The position numbers and the translations under genes are program-made. The notes beneath the pieces are model-generated. The model was not told the origin of the DNA and did not search any database. It saw nothing but the letters and a program-made list of their open reading frames with translations. Source: Purpureocillium takamizusanense (lineage: Eukaryota; Ascomycota; Sordariomycetes; Hypocreales; Ophiocordycipitaceae). From it: DNA of 64,000 bases. The stretch spans positions 2,604,001 through 2,668,000 of the forward strand of contig NC_063071.1 of assembly GCF_022605165.1 (NCBI RefSeq), given 5' to 3'. Numbering within the stretch: the first letter of the stretch is position 1; each line of letters starts with the position of its first letter. Below, piece by piece: positions 12,841-24,629 of this stretch.

Positions 12841-15800
12841 TGCGTGGCACGGAGACATGATGGGGATTGGAGGGAGCGAGCACTACGTACCTACTGCACC
12901 TGCACGAGTTGCAACTGGCAACACCAGGCCGCCGGGCTGGATCCTGCATGCCACCGCTCTCCAGCCTCTGCGGCAAAATTGATGGGCCACTCTGCTCCCT
13001 GGAGCACTTTCCCTAGGTACCTAGTTTCCCTACTCACTTACGTACACGCTTACTTCGCGCACGCACGCACGCACGCACGCACAGTCGCGAATCGATATTC
13101 ACGGCCTGCGGGTCACGATCGGTATCATCGTTTGCTGCAGCCAGCGGCTGGCGCGACTGGACGGCGCCATACCTTCCTTAGGCGCCGCTGCCGGCTGCCG
13201 CGCCCGTTGATAAACGTCGCCAAAATGGGGCATAAACTCCTTCACCCCAGGATCTGCAGCCAGCGAACCCTCCAGAGCCTCGCCTCGGAGCTTGCCATCG
13301 ACGATGCCGTGCCCGAGGCGTCAAGGTTTGTTCGGGGTCGACTTGTCCCGCATCCCATGCACGGGGCAGGCTGCTACTGGCAGCAGGTCACTGATAGTAA
13401 GGTAACTCGTGAGCTGAGGTGACTCGCCACGTTCAGCAAGCTGGCCCGAAATCCTCGCCACCTACCGCCGCCCAGCCCAGCGTATGAACCCCTCGCCGCT
13501 CGTCTGCTGGACAAATGATGAGCGTGTTGGGTCAACAAGCGGTCAAATGGGCCTCGTCTGTTGGCGTCTGCGAGTCAAACGGCTCAACGCCGCGCCATGT
13601 GCCTCCCACACGAGTGTCGAGCAGGTACCTACATGCACGCGCGCGCCCGCAGCACAAATTTGGAGAGACTGATTCACAGTCATCAACGGCTGACGAGCGC
13701 AGGCCCGACCAACAGCACCAATGACTCTGATGAGCCTGTTCTGCAGCGACTGGGCCCATCGTCAGGCCAGGGGCGCCCCCAGCCTCGCTCCATGGATGGG
13801 GCATGGCTCCTTGCTTGTTGGACCGTGACCGTCACGGCCAGGCGTTCGGTTCTCACGGCCGGGCAAGGAGAGACATGATGAAACAGCCAGCACGAGGTCG
13901 CTAGCTGCGACTAGTATGGCCGACACACTTACGTTTGCAGTGCCGCCTCTCGCTCTCATGCACTGAATGCTTGTCGACGAGCCAAATCACGACTCACCGA
14001 CTCGACCCCAACAATCGAATGGGAAAAACTCAAGTACGCCATACTGCCGAGAGCGAACCCTCGCTAACGATCAGTACGACGAGGACCAGGCACTACAGTT
14101 CCTTGAGCTGCCCAATCCAACCAGCGATGTCGCCTGGAGCCTGCCAAGAGTGAACAAGGCATTTCCAGTCAAGGGGCGATGTCCCCACCTGTCAGTTGCT
14201 AGCCGGTCGTTCATGGGGTCTCACTCTTAATTCTCCGGCTGGTGGAATGGGCTGGCGTCTCTTTCGCGCGAGCTCTCATTGGGAGGCTGCGGCACCGCGC
14301 GCTGGCGCCGCCCACAGGGATGCGCCAGCGCCCTCATCGACGCGGCACGCAGAGCGAAAGGAGGCGTGATGAGCGCGCCACCGATGCTGGGCTTGATCAA
14401 GCTGGCTAGTGTTGAGCGTGCACAGCCTTGCAAAGCACATCCCATGATGGGTATGTTGACCAGCCAGTGCTTCAGGACAACACATGGCTGCACACTCCGT
14501 CAGAGGGAGGCACGGCCTGTGGGACGGCGCGATCGTGGTGCCAGCCACACCGAAACCCGAGCGCCATCGTTCCCACTGCCACGGGGGCGACGACCACGAC
14601 GACTGGCAAGGGAGGCTGAGACGGGCCCCAAAACGGCTTGACTCAACTTCAAAGAGGGGCCCCTGACTGAGCGCGTGTCCAACTCGCTGCTGCTGCTATT
14701 TCTGCTCCTACTACTCGGGTGTTGCATCCGCGGGAGATTGGGGGGGGGGGGGGGTTGACAAGTGTCTGTCTTTTTCTGCTCATCATCGACATTGGGCTGG
14801 AACCCCAGCAGCCGATCATACCGGGCGCCACCAAATGCAACTCTGCTGTCATGTCTCTCTCCCCGAGCCTGTCGCCGGACCATGTATTTTACCCCATGGC
14901 GCATCTTCGCTATCATCGAGCGCGGAGACGGTATGAGCATTGCTCAGTCTCACGCCGTGGCGTTCGCACCCCCACGATGTGCCACCCCCGAACCAAGCTC
15001 ACCCAAGCCTCTCGTCCCTTAAGCTCCGCTGGAATTAAACACGTCCCCACCGCTTGCTCTTCTGCGGCTGACGGTCCGGCACGGCAAGTGGGCAAGGATC
15101 GACGGACAAGGTTCTCAGCGCGTGGGTTTTAGCGTACGTGCTTGTGAGAGCACGCGTGCACGTCGCTCGAAAAGGCCACTTGGGTGCGAAAGCAAGCCCA
15201 TATATTCTGCCGTTTCATTCCGGGGTTTCATCGTCGGTGGTGGTTGAGATGCCATGAGCGTCTCAGCATCCGGTTGAATGCCTTGTCTCCGGAATCCGGA
15301 TCAAGGTGCCATCATGAATGCATAATGCAAAGCCGGTTCGCCTTACATACTAGATACATGCGAGGCTCGAGAAAATGTGCCAACGCCAAGGACCTTGACG
15401 TGCTTAATTGAACAGCAGCACAGAGTCTGGACGAAGCATCTTGCGCGTGCTGGAGCTGTGTGCCCGAAAGATTCCACGGCGCTGCAAACGTGGCGGCCTC
15501 TGCAAGGAGCCTGCACTTGCGCCTCTGTGTTCAAGGAACAGCTACCGACGAACGCACCGTGCAGCTGGAGGCGGGAGCCTCTCAGCATCGAGCTGGTCCA
15601 GCCCCAACCACCCACCGCCCAGGTGTGCGGCTCGTCCCAGGCGCCACCGCGGGCGGACGGGGCTCCAAGCGGCACCCTTGCCGGGAGGGATGGGGCCGGC
15701 TTGCCCTTCTGACGAGGAGAAAAGAAAGCGGACGACAACGGACGCACTGAGGGACCGACGGCTTGGTCATTGGCTGACGCCTGCGTCAAGGGGACATGGC

Positions 15801-17778
15801 GATGCACATGAATGGAGCGCAGGGCTGCGTCGAAATCCGACGGCGGCTAACACGGTCGCGCGGCGTTTTGCGACGCCCTGCAGTCCTCCGTTACCTTCAC
15901 ACCCGCTTTTCGGCTCGGATGCCCTCCGTTTGGCATGACCAGACGGGGGCTATCCAGGGCTTGAGACGGAGGCGTTTATCTTAACGGAAGGATGGACGGA
16001 AGTATCCTGGCCGCCAAGCCCCATCTGGACGCGTGAACCCTCCCTCGCTCGTGGTTGACGGGTTATCGACACGGAAAGACGGCTCTGGCCCCCAAGAGCT
16101 GCAGCAGCCCATGGCGGGGAGAGGTTCGTGGCGTTTGCGCGTCGGTCAAGGAGATGGGCAGCATGTCACGATGGCACCCGGCGAGCAAATGCCGGAGCAG
16201 AGCTGTTCCGTCTTTAACCGGTCAAGATCGAACTTGCATCGCCGTCCCCGTCAACCACATACGCAGCCCAATGAATGCTGTGGGGGTGAATGATCTGAAT
16301 GAGGACAGCCGGCGCTCTCACGGCGGCGACTTGGACCCTGTGGCAGCGGCTGCCGCTTATCCCGGCCACGCATGGCGTGTCTGACGTGTCCGGGAAGCAC
16401 AAACGACAGGCACCCATCTCGTACGGCTTGTAGGGTAGCCGGGTTGTCTATCCGTGGATGTCGTCCGTCCCCCCCGGGCCACTCGTCGGCGACCTACTTG
16501 TTCGCATTCGCCGCTTACTGGAGAGAGCCTGAAGGATCTGTCATTTTATTGACACGCACGCCGGCGCAAGTGTGTGCGAATTATATCCTCGCAAGCCCGC
16601 AGGGTGGCACTGGACATGTTGGACAAGACCCATCCCGAGCGCTATTGTCCCAAGGCGAACTATATGGGCAATGAATGGGTGGGATGAGTACGTAGGCAAG
16701 TAGGTATCGTGAGCCCCATTTGAGCCGCACGGACACCAACAGAGGAACCACTTTCCCCCTCCTTGCCAGCCAGTTCCCGAATACTCGGGCCGGAGATCCA
16801 CTTTTCCGGCCGAGAGGCCCGATCAATGGCAGCCGCATGTTTGTTTGCTGCGCGATGGCCCAACCGATTCCCAAGTATTTGGTGTTGTTCCGTCCGATGT
16901 TGCCATCACATACATACAAGTCCCCTGCCTGCAACATGGGGCTCTGGGCCCTGACTTACTTCTCCCCTTCGGACTCTGTCCTATGCGACGGCCGCCTCGT
17001 GGACGTCGCGCAGGTCGTGTCACACGGCGATGCCGCGCTGGGGACGACCCTGCCTGTCTGTCGCGGGTAACCTCGTACAGCGCCGTACTTGGTAACACTC
17101 CAGACCAACAACAAAGCCCGGCGACATGCCGCCACGAAGAGTAATCCGGCAAAAGAACGCAATCCAGCATACCAATTGTTCGCCGGCCGGCGTCGCAACC
17201 CAGGCGCCCAGGCCCAATACGTCCCGAGTCGTGGACGACGAGAGAGACGTCGGCGTGGCGACATGGCCTGCCTCGTCAGCTTCCTTCCCTCACACGCCCC
17301 GAGGTTCTTTTCTGCACGAGCTGCCCGCCCCGCTTAGAGGTACCTTACCTTAGTTACCTCACAGTACACGATCACTCCACCGTGCAGTGCAGTCACACCG
17401 GATGGGACGTGGGCGAGAGCCGGCAACGAAACGACGCCTGTTGCAGTCCGTCTCGCTTCCCCCCCGTCCAGTGCCACCATAATGGCCAGTCAGTTAGTCG
17501 CCTTTGCGTTGTTGCATCGGGGGCTTTCCCAACCATCGCGCGCCGCTTCCCCCCGGCTACCACGGTTACAATGGCGATTCGCCGCGCCTCTCTCTGCCTC
17601 TCACTTATTAGATCTGCTCTACTCTACTCTACTCTACCCACACGCTCCCCGCGCCGCCACGGTCCTCGGATCTCGCCCAAGACGGTCGGTCGGCGGGCTT
17701 TGCTTGGGGGAACTCGGGCAGCGTGCGGCGTGCAGCAAGCAAGCAGCAGCTCACGGTGCGGGCGAGGCAGGGTGGGAG

Positions 17779-17799
17779 CAAAAAAAAAAAAAAAAAAAA
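17779..17799. repeat. A21 homopolymer
   Basis: Twenty-one adenines in a non-coding GC-rich setting. It is not next to a recognised gene end or a retroelement body, so a retroposed origin is unsupported. Confidence 0.9.
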
Positions 17800-18415
17800 G
17801 AGAGCCGTCATACGGGGCTCATCATGCACGAATTTACGTATCATGGGAGGTCCTGCGGTGTATCCCCAGGGCTGCGCGGTGTTGCTACCGAGATCACCGT
17901 TACACTGCAGGTGCCGCCTCGTCGGTACGCCAGTATTATTGCATGGACGCGACTCGGGGTGACCGACCGCCTTTCGGACCGGACGCCCCCCCCCCTTTCC
18001 GGGCCCCTTGGACATTGTCCCATCGACCACCACTCACAGATGCATGACTGACGCGGCGAAGATGGGGATGAGTACGCATGAGTACGCATGCTTGTGGACA
18101 ATTGTGTTGCCCAGTGTGTTCTATTCTGTTTATTGATACCCGACCCACGAAGCCGCGCTCGGATGGTCCCCATCAATGGCGACGACTCATCGACATGCAC
18201 ACACCGTTGCTGACCAGGCGTCTGGTTGTCGGGGCCACTATTCACGAGAATCCGGGACAATAGACGGATTCGCCCTTGCAATCGTCGACTCGGTCCCGAA
18301 AGGCCGCTGCCTTGCCCTGAATGCCATGGTCGCCGCGAGTCCTCGGCCAGAAACGACACGAGCAACATCGGCTGGGGGTTTCTCACGCCCGCTTCCATGC
18401 GCCTCTCCCGGAGAT

Positions 18416-20078
18416 TCAGCTCTTGACAGTCGCCTCATCGACGAGGTAAATGGCACTCCCGCCGGCTGGACGACTGACAACGACAGCGTTTTCGCGCTGC
18501 TCCTCGGTGAGGTCCTTGCTGGCGTAGTACTCTCGCTCCAGCGCTGCCTTGACGTCGGCCACCTTGTTCGCCGGGACGAGATGGACGCTGCAGCCGCCCC
18601 AGCCGGCGCCCGTCAGTCGGCTGCCGTAGGCACCCGCGGCGCGGGCTATCCTGCAGATCTGGTCGAGCTCGGGGCAGCTGCACTCGAAGAGGTCGCGGCA
18701 CGAGTCCTGCGTCGCGTTCATGAGGCCGCCGAGCTCCTCGTTGAAAGGGGTCGTGTCGGACCGCCCGGTGTGGAGGGGTCGCTCCAGGAGCGTGATGAAC
18801 TTGAGGACGCGCAGCGCCTCGGTGAAGACGTGGAGGGCGCGCTGGCGCAGCTTGAAGCGCTCGGCGCGCACGGGGAAGCTCGACAGGAAGCGCTTCTCGA
18901 AGTCGGCCGCTGACAGGTTGAGCACCCTTGCGATTTCCTCGCGCGTGTATCCCTCCTCCTGGGTGAGCGCCCCCCGAGTCAGCTCGATGAGCTTCTGGAG
19001 CTCCTCTTCCTGGGTAATGCTCTTGACGGCGCCGTAGTCGGACGCGTTTTGGTGGTAGAAGTAGGTGTCGTGGAAGCCGCGGAGGCTGGTGCCCAGCGAG
19101 CCGGCATCGGCCGGCAGCTCGGTGCCCGGCGGGTTCAGGACCGCGTTGAGGTACGCGGCGGCGAGGGTGACCTCGACGACGCGAAGGTTGTAGTGAATGG
19201 GGGCAGTGACCTGTTTGTTGGACGTGACGAAGCTCTGGGCGATGACGAAACACAGCTCGGGGTTCGTCGGCGGGAACTGCACCGGCCGCGCCTCGAGCCG
19301 CGGGCTGAAGGAGACGAAGAGGGCGGAGCCGGGTTCGGAGAAGACGGACGCGGACTGATCCATGCTGCGGAAGAACCGTGTTAGCATCGCGGAGGGACTC
19401 AATGTAGAGGATAGCGGGGAAGGGCGATCGAGACGGAACATACCCGCCAGCGTTGACGCCGACGGCGCGCTCGCTCACAATGGCGAGCTCGGTCAACTCT
19501 GTCTTGTCGACCGTCTTCTCGCCGTTGGCGACCATGACGGCGAGGGCGGTTGCGCTCACAAAGGCGGCACTGGAGCTCAGGCCGCCGCCAACGGGAACGT
19601 TGCCGTCCATGACGACGTCCATGTTGCAAGGGCGGCAGCCGGGGCCCCTCTTCTTGTGGAGCAGCTCGAGGGCGCCGCGCAGGCCGCACTTGAAGTAGTT
19701 TGTCCACTCAAACTTGGCGGCGTCGATGTCGATGGGGCCGGCGAGGGGCACGGAGAACTCCCTGGCGGGGAACTTGTCGCCCTGGACGTTGGCGATGCGG
19801 ATGGTGAAGGAGGTGGCGCCCTCGGGGGCGGGGCTCGCGCGGACGGCGAAGAGGGCGTCGAAGGTGATGGCCATGGGCAGGACGGAGTAGAGGGAGTAGT
19901 CGATGTGCTCGCCGATGATGTTGACGCGGCCGGGGGAGCGCGAGACGAAGTCGGCGCGGTGGCCGTAGACGGCGTCAAAGGTGGCGAGGAGGCGGTTCCA
20001 TCGTGGGGCCTCGTGGGCGAGCGCCGGGGTTGGGTAGATGTCGGCGAGGGCGCCGGCAACGGGGACGGGGCCGGACAT
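18416..20078 (-). CDS. GAL1: Galactokinase
   Basis: The model is join(20078..19444, 19364..18416), 527 residues, the usual size for fungal galactokinase. The 79-nt intron (19443-19365) has donor GTATGT, branch GCTAAC and acceptor CCGCAG. Joining it restores the conserved GVNAGGMDQSASVF region across the junction. The enzyme phosphorylates D-galactose with ATP, the first committed step of the Leloir pathway, in the cytosol. GHMP-kinase motifs are in order: the substrate-binding GRVNIIGEHIDY near residue 50, the ATP loop VPVGGGLSSSAAF near residue 170, and the C-terminal GAGWGGC near residue 470. The start at 20078 fits the family N-terminus. No other Leloir gene lies in the window. The opposite strand carries a 269-codon shadow frame that is not a gene. 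Confidence 0.96.
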
Positions 20079-23000
20079 AGTAAAGAAGGAGGATATGTCT
20101 GGAGTCGGATCTGGACGGACGTATGGTCGTGGCGGCTAGAGGGAGATAGGCGGCGGCGGGAAAAGCTATGAAGTCGGACTAGAGGAGGGCGGATGACCCC
20201 GCAGTGTTGCCCCTCGGTCCGTTGCTTGCTTGTTTCTTGACTCAGGCTGTCGTCGATTTAGTGAGGAACGCGTCGTTGACGTGTGTGCGTGCTCTGTACC
20301 CTCGCGAGAGGGGGGAGGCTGTGGGTTGAGCTGGCGGACAGGGCGCCGGAGCCGGCGTTGGAGGAGGAGGAGGTTGGTAGTCGACGAGGAATGCGATGAC
20401 GTATGTAGCTTGAGAGGGAGAGGGAGAGAGAGACAGGGGGCTGCAGCACGGGAGCACGCGCGGTTGTTGGCAGCAGCACGGAAACGACAGGCGAGCGGGA
20501 ACAGGACGCGAGGATATGTATTTCAACAGAGACGGATGGACGGGAGGGGAGAAGCGAGAATAGGAAATGGTCATGCGATAGCTTCTCTCCCCCGCCCCTC
20601 ATATAGGTACAGTACAACAGGTACGGCGCGTGGGCGGTGACGAGCGGGCGGGCGGGCGCGGCGTCTCGGAGGCGGTTCGGTGGCATTTTGGCAGGGCGGG
20701 TGGAGCCCAGGCCCGTTGGGCGCCGGAACCGCTTTCCCCGTGGAATCACCTCAACTCCAGGAGTCCAGGTCCACTGGACCGTGAGCAGCACCTCACTGGG
20801 GGGGGGAGGGGGCGCGCCAGCGGAGTGAAGCGAGCGTTCATCACAACGCGACCTTGCAATAAGATTGCCCATGTGACGAGATGAGGTGGTGTTGAAGCGG
20901 GTTTCCGGCGGCGGCGGGCAGGCCCAGGCACCTAACTTAGTACGTTACGTTAGTAACTTGCTACCTGCGTTACTGTACTCTCCAGCTCGCGGACCGCTGA
21001 TTGGCGCGCATAACGGCTCAAGAATCGCGTGAGCAAGCAGCGATGGATGAATGAAAAGCGTGTGCGCGAGAGGAGCTTTGCGCGAGAGCTCCATCGGTTG
21101 GTGGGTTCCTTGCAGACGAGAATCTTTTTTTCCCCCCCGTCCCTTTCTTTCCTCACTCCCTGAGATTTTTGTTTTGCCTGTGCCTGCCTGCCTGTCTGCC
21201 TGTATCTGTCGTCTTTCGTCTTGTTTCCCCGTGGGATGGATGGATGCATGGGGCGTGTTTGATACTAGATCGGCGTGCCACGGACCATGAGATGGTACCT
21301 GCTTCGTACGCACGTACATGAATCTACGTGCATCCTGGGATACAGTCTACTAGGCGCCCCAATGCGGAGGCGGCGGGCGGTGCGCGAAGACGGAGGGAGG
21401 GCGGGCCTCTCTCTGCGCGTGGTCGCTCGTTGCGCCCCGCTTTCCCGCGGGGACAAACTCGGGCGTTGATGTAGGTTTGCTTGCGAAGTACAGTACGAAG
21501 TATAGGTAGGGAATAGGGAAGACCGCCGTGCGAGAGTGCCAGGCCAACATCATGACGGTCCCGGTTCACTGCGAGGATAAAGAAACGTGGGCATCTTTGC
21601 GTGAGTGGGGTGTGTGTGTGTGTGTGTGCGTCTCGCCATCTCCCTCCCGTTTGGATGGGAGGTTCACTGCTCTTCACCAAACACCCACAGCCCCGGAGAT
21701 TGGCCGCCGCCGCTCCGGCTGCCGACCCGCGTGTCGGCCGCGACGGACGGACGGGGTGGACCGGGGGTGTCGGGGCGGGGGGGCCGAGTCGCGCGGTCCC
21801 TGGGCGGGCAGGGTATCGGCGCACGCACCGCATCATTGTTCTACGTAGCAAGTCACAGAGCACGTGGTATGACTGTCAACGCAGTGCCATCTCATGAAAC
21901 GGGGGGAACGACACCACGCGCGACGTCTAGAGGAGAGGTATATGCTGGCTGCATGGGCGAGACCTTTTGTGGCGGGAGGAGCACCAACGGCCGCGGGAGC
22001 ATGCTGATGCCGTGCGCTCTGAAACGAAAACGGCTCACTCACTCTAGAGTCACGAGCTCCGGCAAGACTTTTTGTTTTGGATTATCGGTGCTGTGAGACC
22101 GGGAGAAAGCCACAGCAGCAGCAGCAGCAGCGGCAGCAGCAACATCAACAACAAGACGTACTAACTGTACGTACAAGGTGCACCTGCATGTACGATGCAC
22201 GTGCCGGAGAGCACGAAACAAGCATCGGGGGGTGGTGCGTTGGCGGGTCGATTGGCGAGCGGCTTCCCACGTGTTGTGAACCCTGCCGGCGGCGATCGCC
22301 CTCGCTCACTCTCCCTCTCTCTACGTACCGTCCTGTCCTGTCCTGTCCTGTCCTGTCTCGCGGCAGGGGCGGCATGGCCGGCGCTGGAGATGCGGGCGTC
22401 TTGCGCAGTGTGAGTTTGCAAGATCATGGCAGATTGGCTCAGATTCCTTCGTGGGACGGCCCCGTGTGTGACGGGATGAGCTGGCGAAGGAAGGGTGTGT
22501 GTGTGTAAGTGTGTGTTGCAGATCTCTTCCCGTCCTTCCCGAGCGCGCTCTCTCTCTCTCTCTTAGTACTCCTTCTAGTGCCTCCTCTCAGGGGCTGGTC
22601 TGCCTGCGTGCCACCTGCCTCGCTGAACAGCAGATCGGCGGGGGGGGGGATTGCATGCAGACTTGATGGGGGGGTGGTGGGTGGATGGGCGGCGGCTACT
22701 AATAAGATTCCAGATCTGCGCATGGGGGCGTCGGCAGGCGCAGACAAACGTGGAGGTGATGACCCATGGCTAGCTGTCCCCGGTGAAAGCGACTGGAGAG
22801 ATATAACTTAATTCACTAATGGTGTGCAAGGCGGGCTGACCGTGAAACGCAGCGGACATGCAGCCGCTGTGGCACCGCAGGAAGAAGCTGCCCCGAGGGC
22901 TGGAGGCGTTGTTGCATCACTGGTGCCATCGAGGCGGAATACCTAAGTTAGTACGTGAGGGTGTCGTGAGTTGGGGGCGTGTCAACGTGGCACTTGGTGC

Positions 23001-24332
23001 CTTCTCAGACCAAGATATACGCAATACGTACTACCATCGGGGTCCTTCTGCAGCAGCAAGCAAGCAAGCAACAGCACTACTAAAGTGCGTTGCAGGCTGC
23101 AGTTGGACCACCAGGGCTATCTATCCTGCAGCACGAGCCGTGTCGCTTCGAGAGACAGACAGCAACTAGCGGAAAACGCCGCCGAGAGCCACGTTGTTGT
23201 TGCACCAAGCTCGTCATTCACCCGCGTCTCTGCTTCGACCTGCTGCCCGCCCGCCACCGCTGTACTAACAGGTAAGGTGGTTACCAGCAACAGTACGTCT
23301 TCTGTCCTGTTTTCGGCATTTTAGTACAGTATTATTCGCAAAGGAGGAGGCGGTGGTGGCTTCCGTCGGCTCGCTCGTCCATGGCCCCTCGAGCCGTTTC
23401 GTTGGTCCTCGATCCTCTGTTCGGCCCCTCGGCCGCCCGCCCGCCTCAGCAAGCCTCCGCCCCTCCCTTCCTTGGGCAAAAATAAAATAAACTGCATTTA
23501 TTATGCATTCTTTGATCTCCCATGACACGGGCGGGCGGCGGCGCCATTTGTGCCGTGCCCCCGTACTTCATACGTGCATCAAATACGCTAACAGAATGTG
23601 GGATGGTTCTGCGCGACTTGTGCGGCGCTGTCGAGCCCCGGATGCGAAAGAAGAGGTTAGTAACTTAGTTACCTGTTACCGTAGAAGCAAAAAGCCCCCC
23701 CACCATATCCGCCCGCAGCTTTCGCGCAGCAGCAGCGCACGCACCCGACGCCGACCTGCCGCCGACGACCCGCTCCAACAAGCTCCGGCCTGCAGTAGGC
23801 ATGGCAGGGCTTGTACTGGCTTGACTGGGCTGGGAGGGAGTCGTCGCGCGCGCGCGCCCGGACCGTTGGAGCCAAACCGAAAACGAACATGGCTGGGTGG
23901 GCGGGCGAGCTGTTTGTGCGTCGCTCTCATCAGTGGCCCTGCCTGCCCTGTAGGTACCAAGTCAGCCCCGGACGTCATCCGACCCGCTCGCTCGCCGCAC
24001 CACACCCCGCTGAAACTCTCATCGGGCTTCTTTCTTCTGCTCATCACTCGTTTTCGCTCGGGACGCGAGGGCTTGCCTCTTCTTCGCCGCCGCCCCCCGC
24101 CCCCCCCATGATGGATGAAGCTTGGCCGTCTGTCTGTCGGGTGCATGCGTCTGTTGTCCACCACCCCCAAAAAGACTCCCGCCATGCTGTGAGTGGATGA
24201 TCCGCCGAGGTGGTAGGTGGTAGCCACATCCGGGACTGCACGGCCTTTGGCCCCCCAGCACTCGGGCGGGCGGGAACGAGATGGTAGACGTAGCCTACCG
24301 TAGTATTCCGTCCCGCTTGCATTGGTTGTCTT
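20079..24332. other. 4.3 kb gene-free tract between galactokinase and metallothionein
   Basis: This contains the divergent 5' regions of the two flanking genes and no supportable coding sequence. Repeats: GTCCT array at 22330-22357, CAG array at about 22112-22150 and GT run near 21610-21630. Words related to ACCTAACTTAGTAC recur at 20930-20960, 22940-22955 and 23655-23680. Confidence 0.55.
22330..22357. repeat. (TGTCC)n pentanucleotide array
   Basis: About five perfect copies of the unit, non-coding. Confidence 0.85.
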
Positions 24333-24333
24333 C

Positions 24334-24341
24334 CATATAAA
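24334..24341 (+). promoter_or_regulatory. Probable TATA box of the metallothionein gene
   Basis: An ATATAAAG word lies 144 bases before the metallothionein ATG. It is followed by a pyrimidine-rich stretch (24356-24390) and an A/C-rich leader, as expected of a strongly expressed small fungal gene. No confirmed metal-response element can be named from sequence alone. Confidence 0.55.
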
Positions 24342-24477
24342 GGGGACCTCCTGCACCCCTCCATCTCCCCCTCTCGTCTCTCGCACTCCTCGACAAAGAC
24401 GCATTCAAATCATCACCACAAATCTTCACACACACACCACCCGTCAACAACCAGACAACCATACAAACACCGTCATC

Positions 24478-24629
24478 ATGGGCGACTGCGGATGCTCCAC
24501 CTCTGGCTCCTGCAACTGCGGCTCCAGCTGCACTTGCGCCAACTGCCCTGTAAGACAAACTCGCCGTCTCCTTGCCTTGCCGTCGTGCCGTCCGCTGACC
24601 AGTCCTCCCTTTGCCTACAGCACAAATAA
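24478..24629 (+). CDS. Copper metallothionein, 26 residues, one intron
   Basis: The model is join(24478..24549, 24621..24629). The 71-nt intron (24550-24620) has donor GTAAGA, branch GCTGAC and acceptor CTACAG. The protein starts MGDCGCSTSGSCNCGSS and ends NCPHK. It has seven cysteines at positions 4, 6, 12, 14, 18, 20 and 23, mostly as C-x-C pairs, and no aromatic residue. Its length and cysteine spacing match the Neurospora crassa copper metallothionein, which binds Cu(I) in a cysteine-thiolate cluster. It should buffer and detoxify copper in the cytosol and be induced by copper. It is too short for routine gene finders: without splicing the frame reads through into a 113-residue artefact. 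Confidence 0.93.

Larger units (their letters stand above)
10948..18415. other. 7.5 kb gene-free tract with minisatellites
   Basis: I see no convincing gene. The longest frame (11293-12858, minus, 521 codons) is built from CTGGTG-, GGGCAG- and GCATG-type repeats and is rejected. The stretch from 13100 to 17300 has mixed, unrepetitive sequence, but its frames are short, have no recognisable motif and do not join through plausible introns. Tandem arrays lie at 11560-11620 (GGGCAG-like), 12107-12180, 12760-12840, 13061-13083 (ACGC) and 17624-17644 (CTCTA). Homopolymers include G15 at 14740-14754 and A21 at 17779-17799. Confidence 0.55.

Noticed and set aside
11293..12858. 521-codon open frame on the minus strand
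   Set aside because: Made of Met/Cys/His, Ser/Thr/Ala and Ser/Pro runs that track the underlying tandem repeats; the other strand is equally open; no domain or splice signals.
17779..17799. A21 run as the tail of a retroposon
   Set aside because: No target-site duplication, reverse-transcriptase frame or SINE-like body was found next to it.
19362..20171. 269-codon frame on the plus strand
   Set aside because: Lies opposite galactokinase exon 1 and mirrors its codon bias (Gly/Val/Asp-rich); shadow of a real gene.
23676..24404. 242-codon minus-strand frame upstream of metallothionein
   Set aside because: Arg/Gly-rich without motifs, and it crosses the metallothionein promoter.
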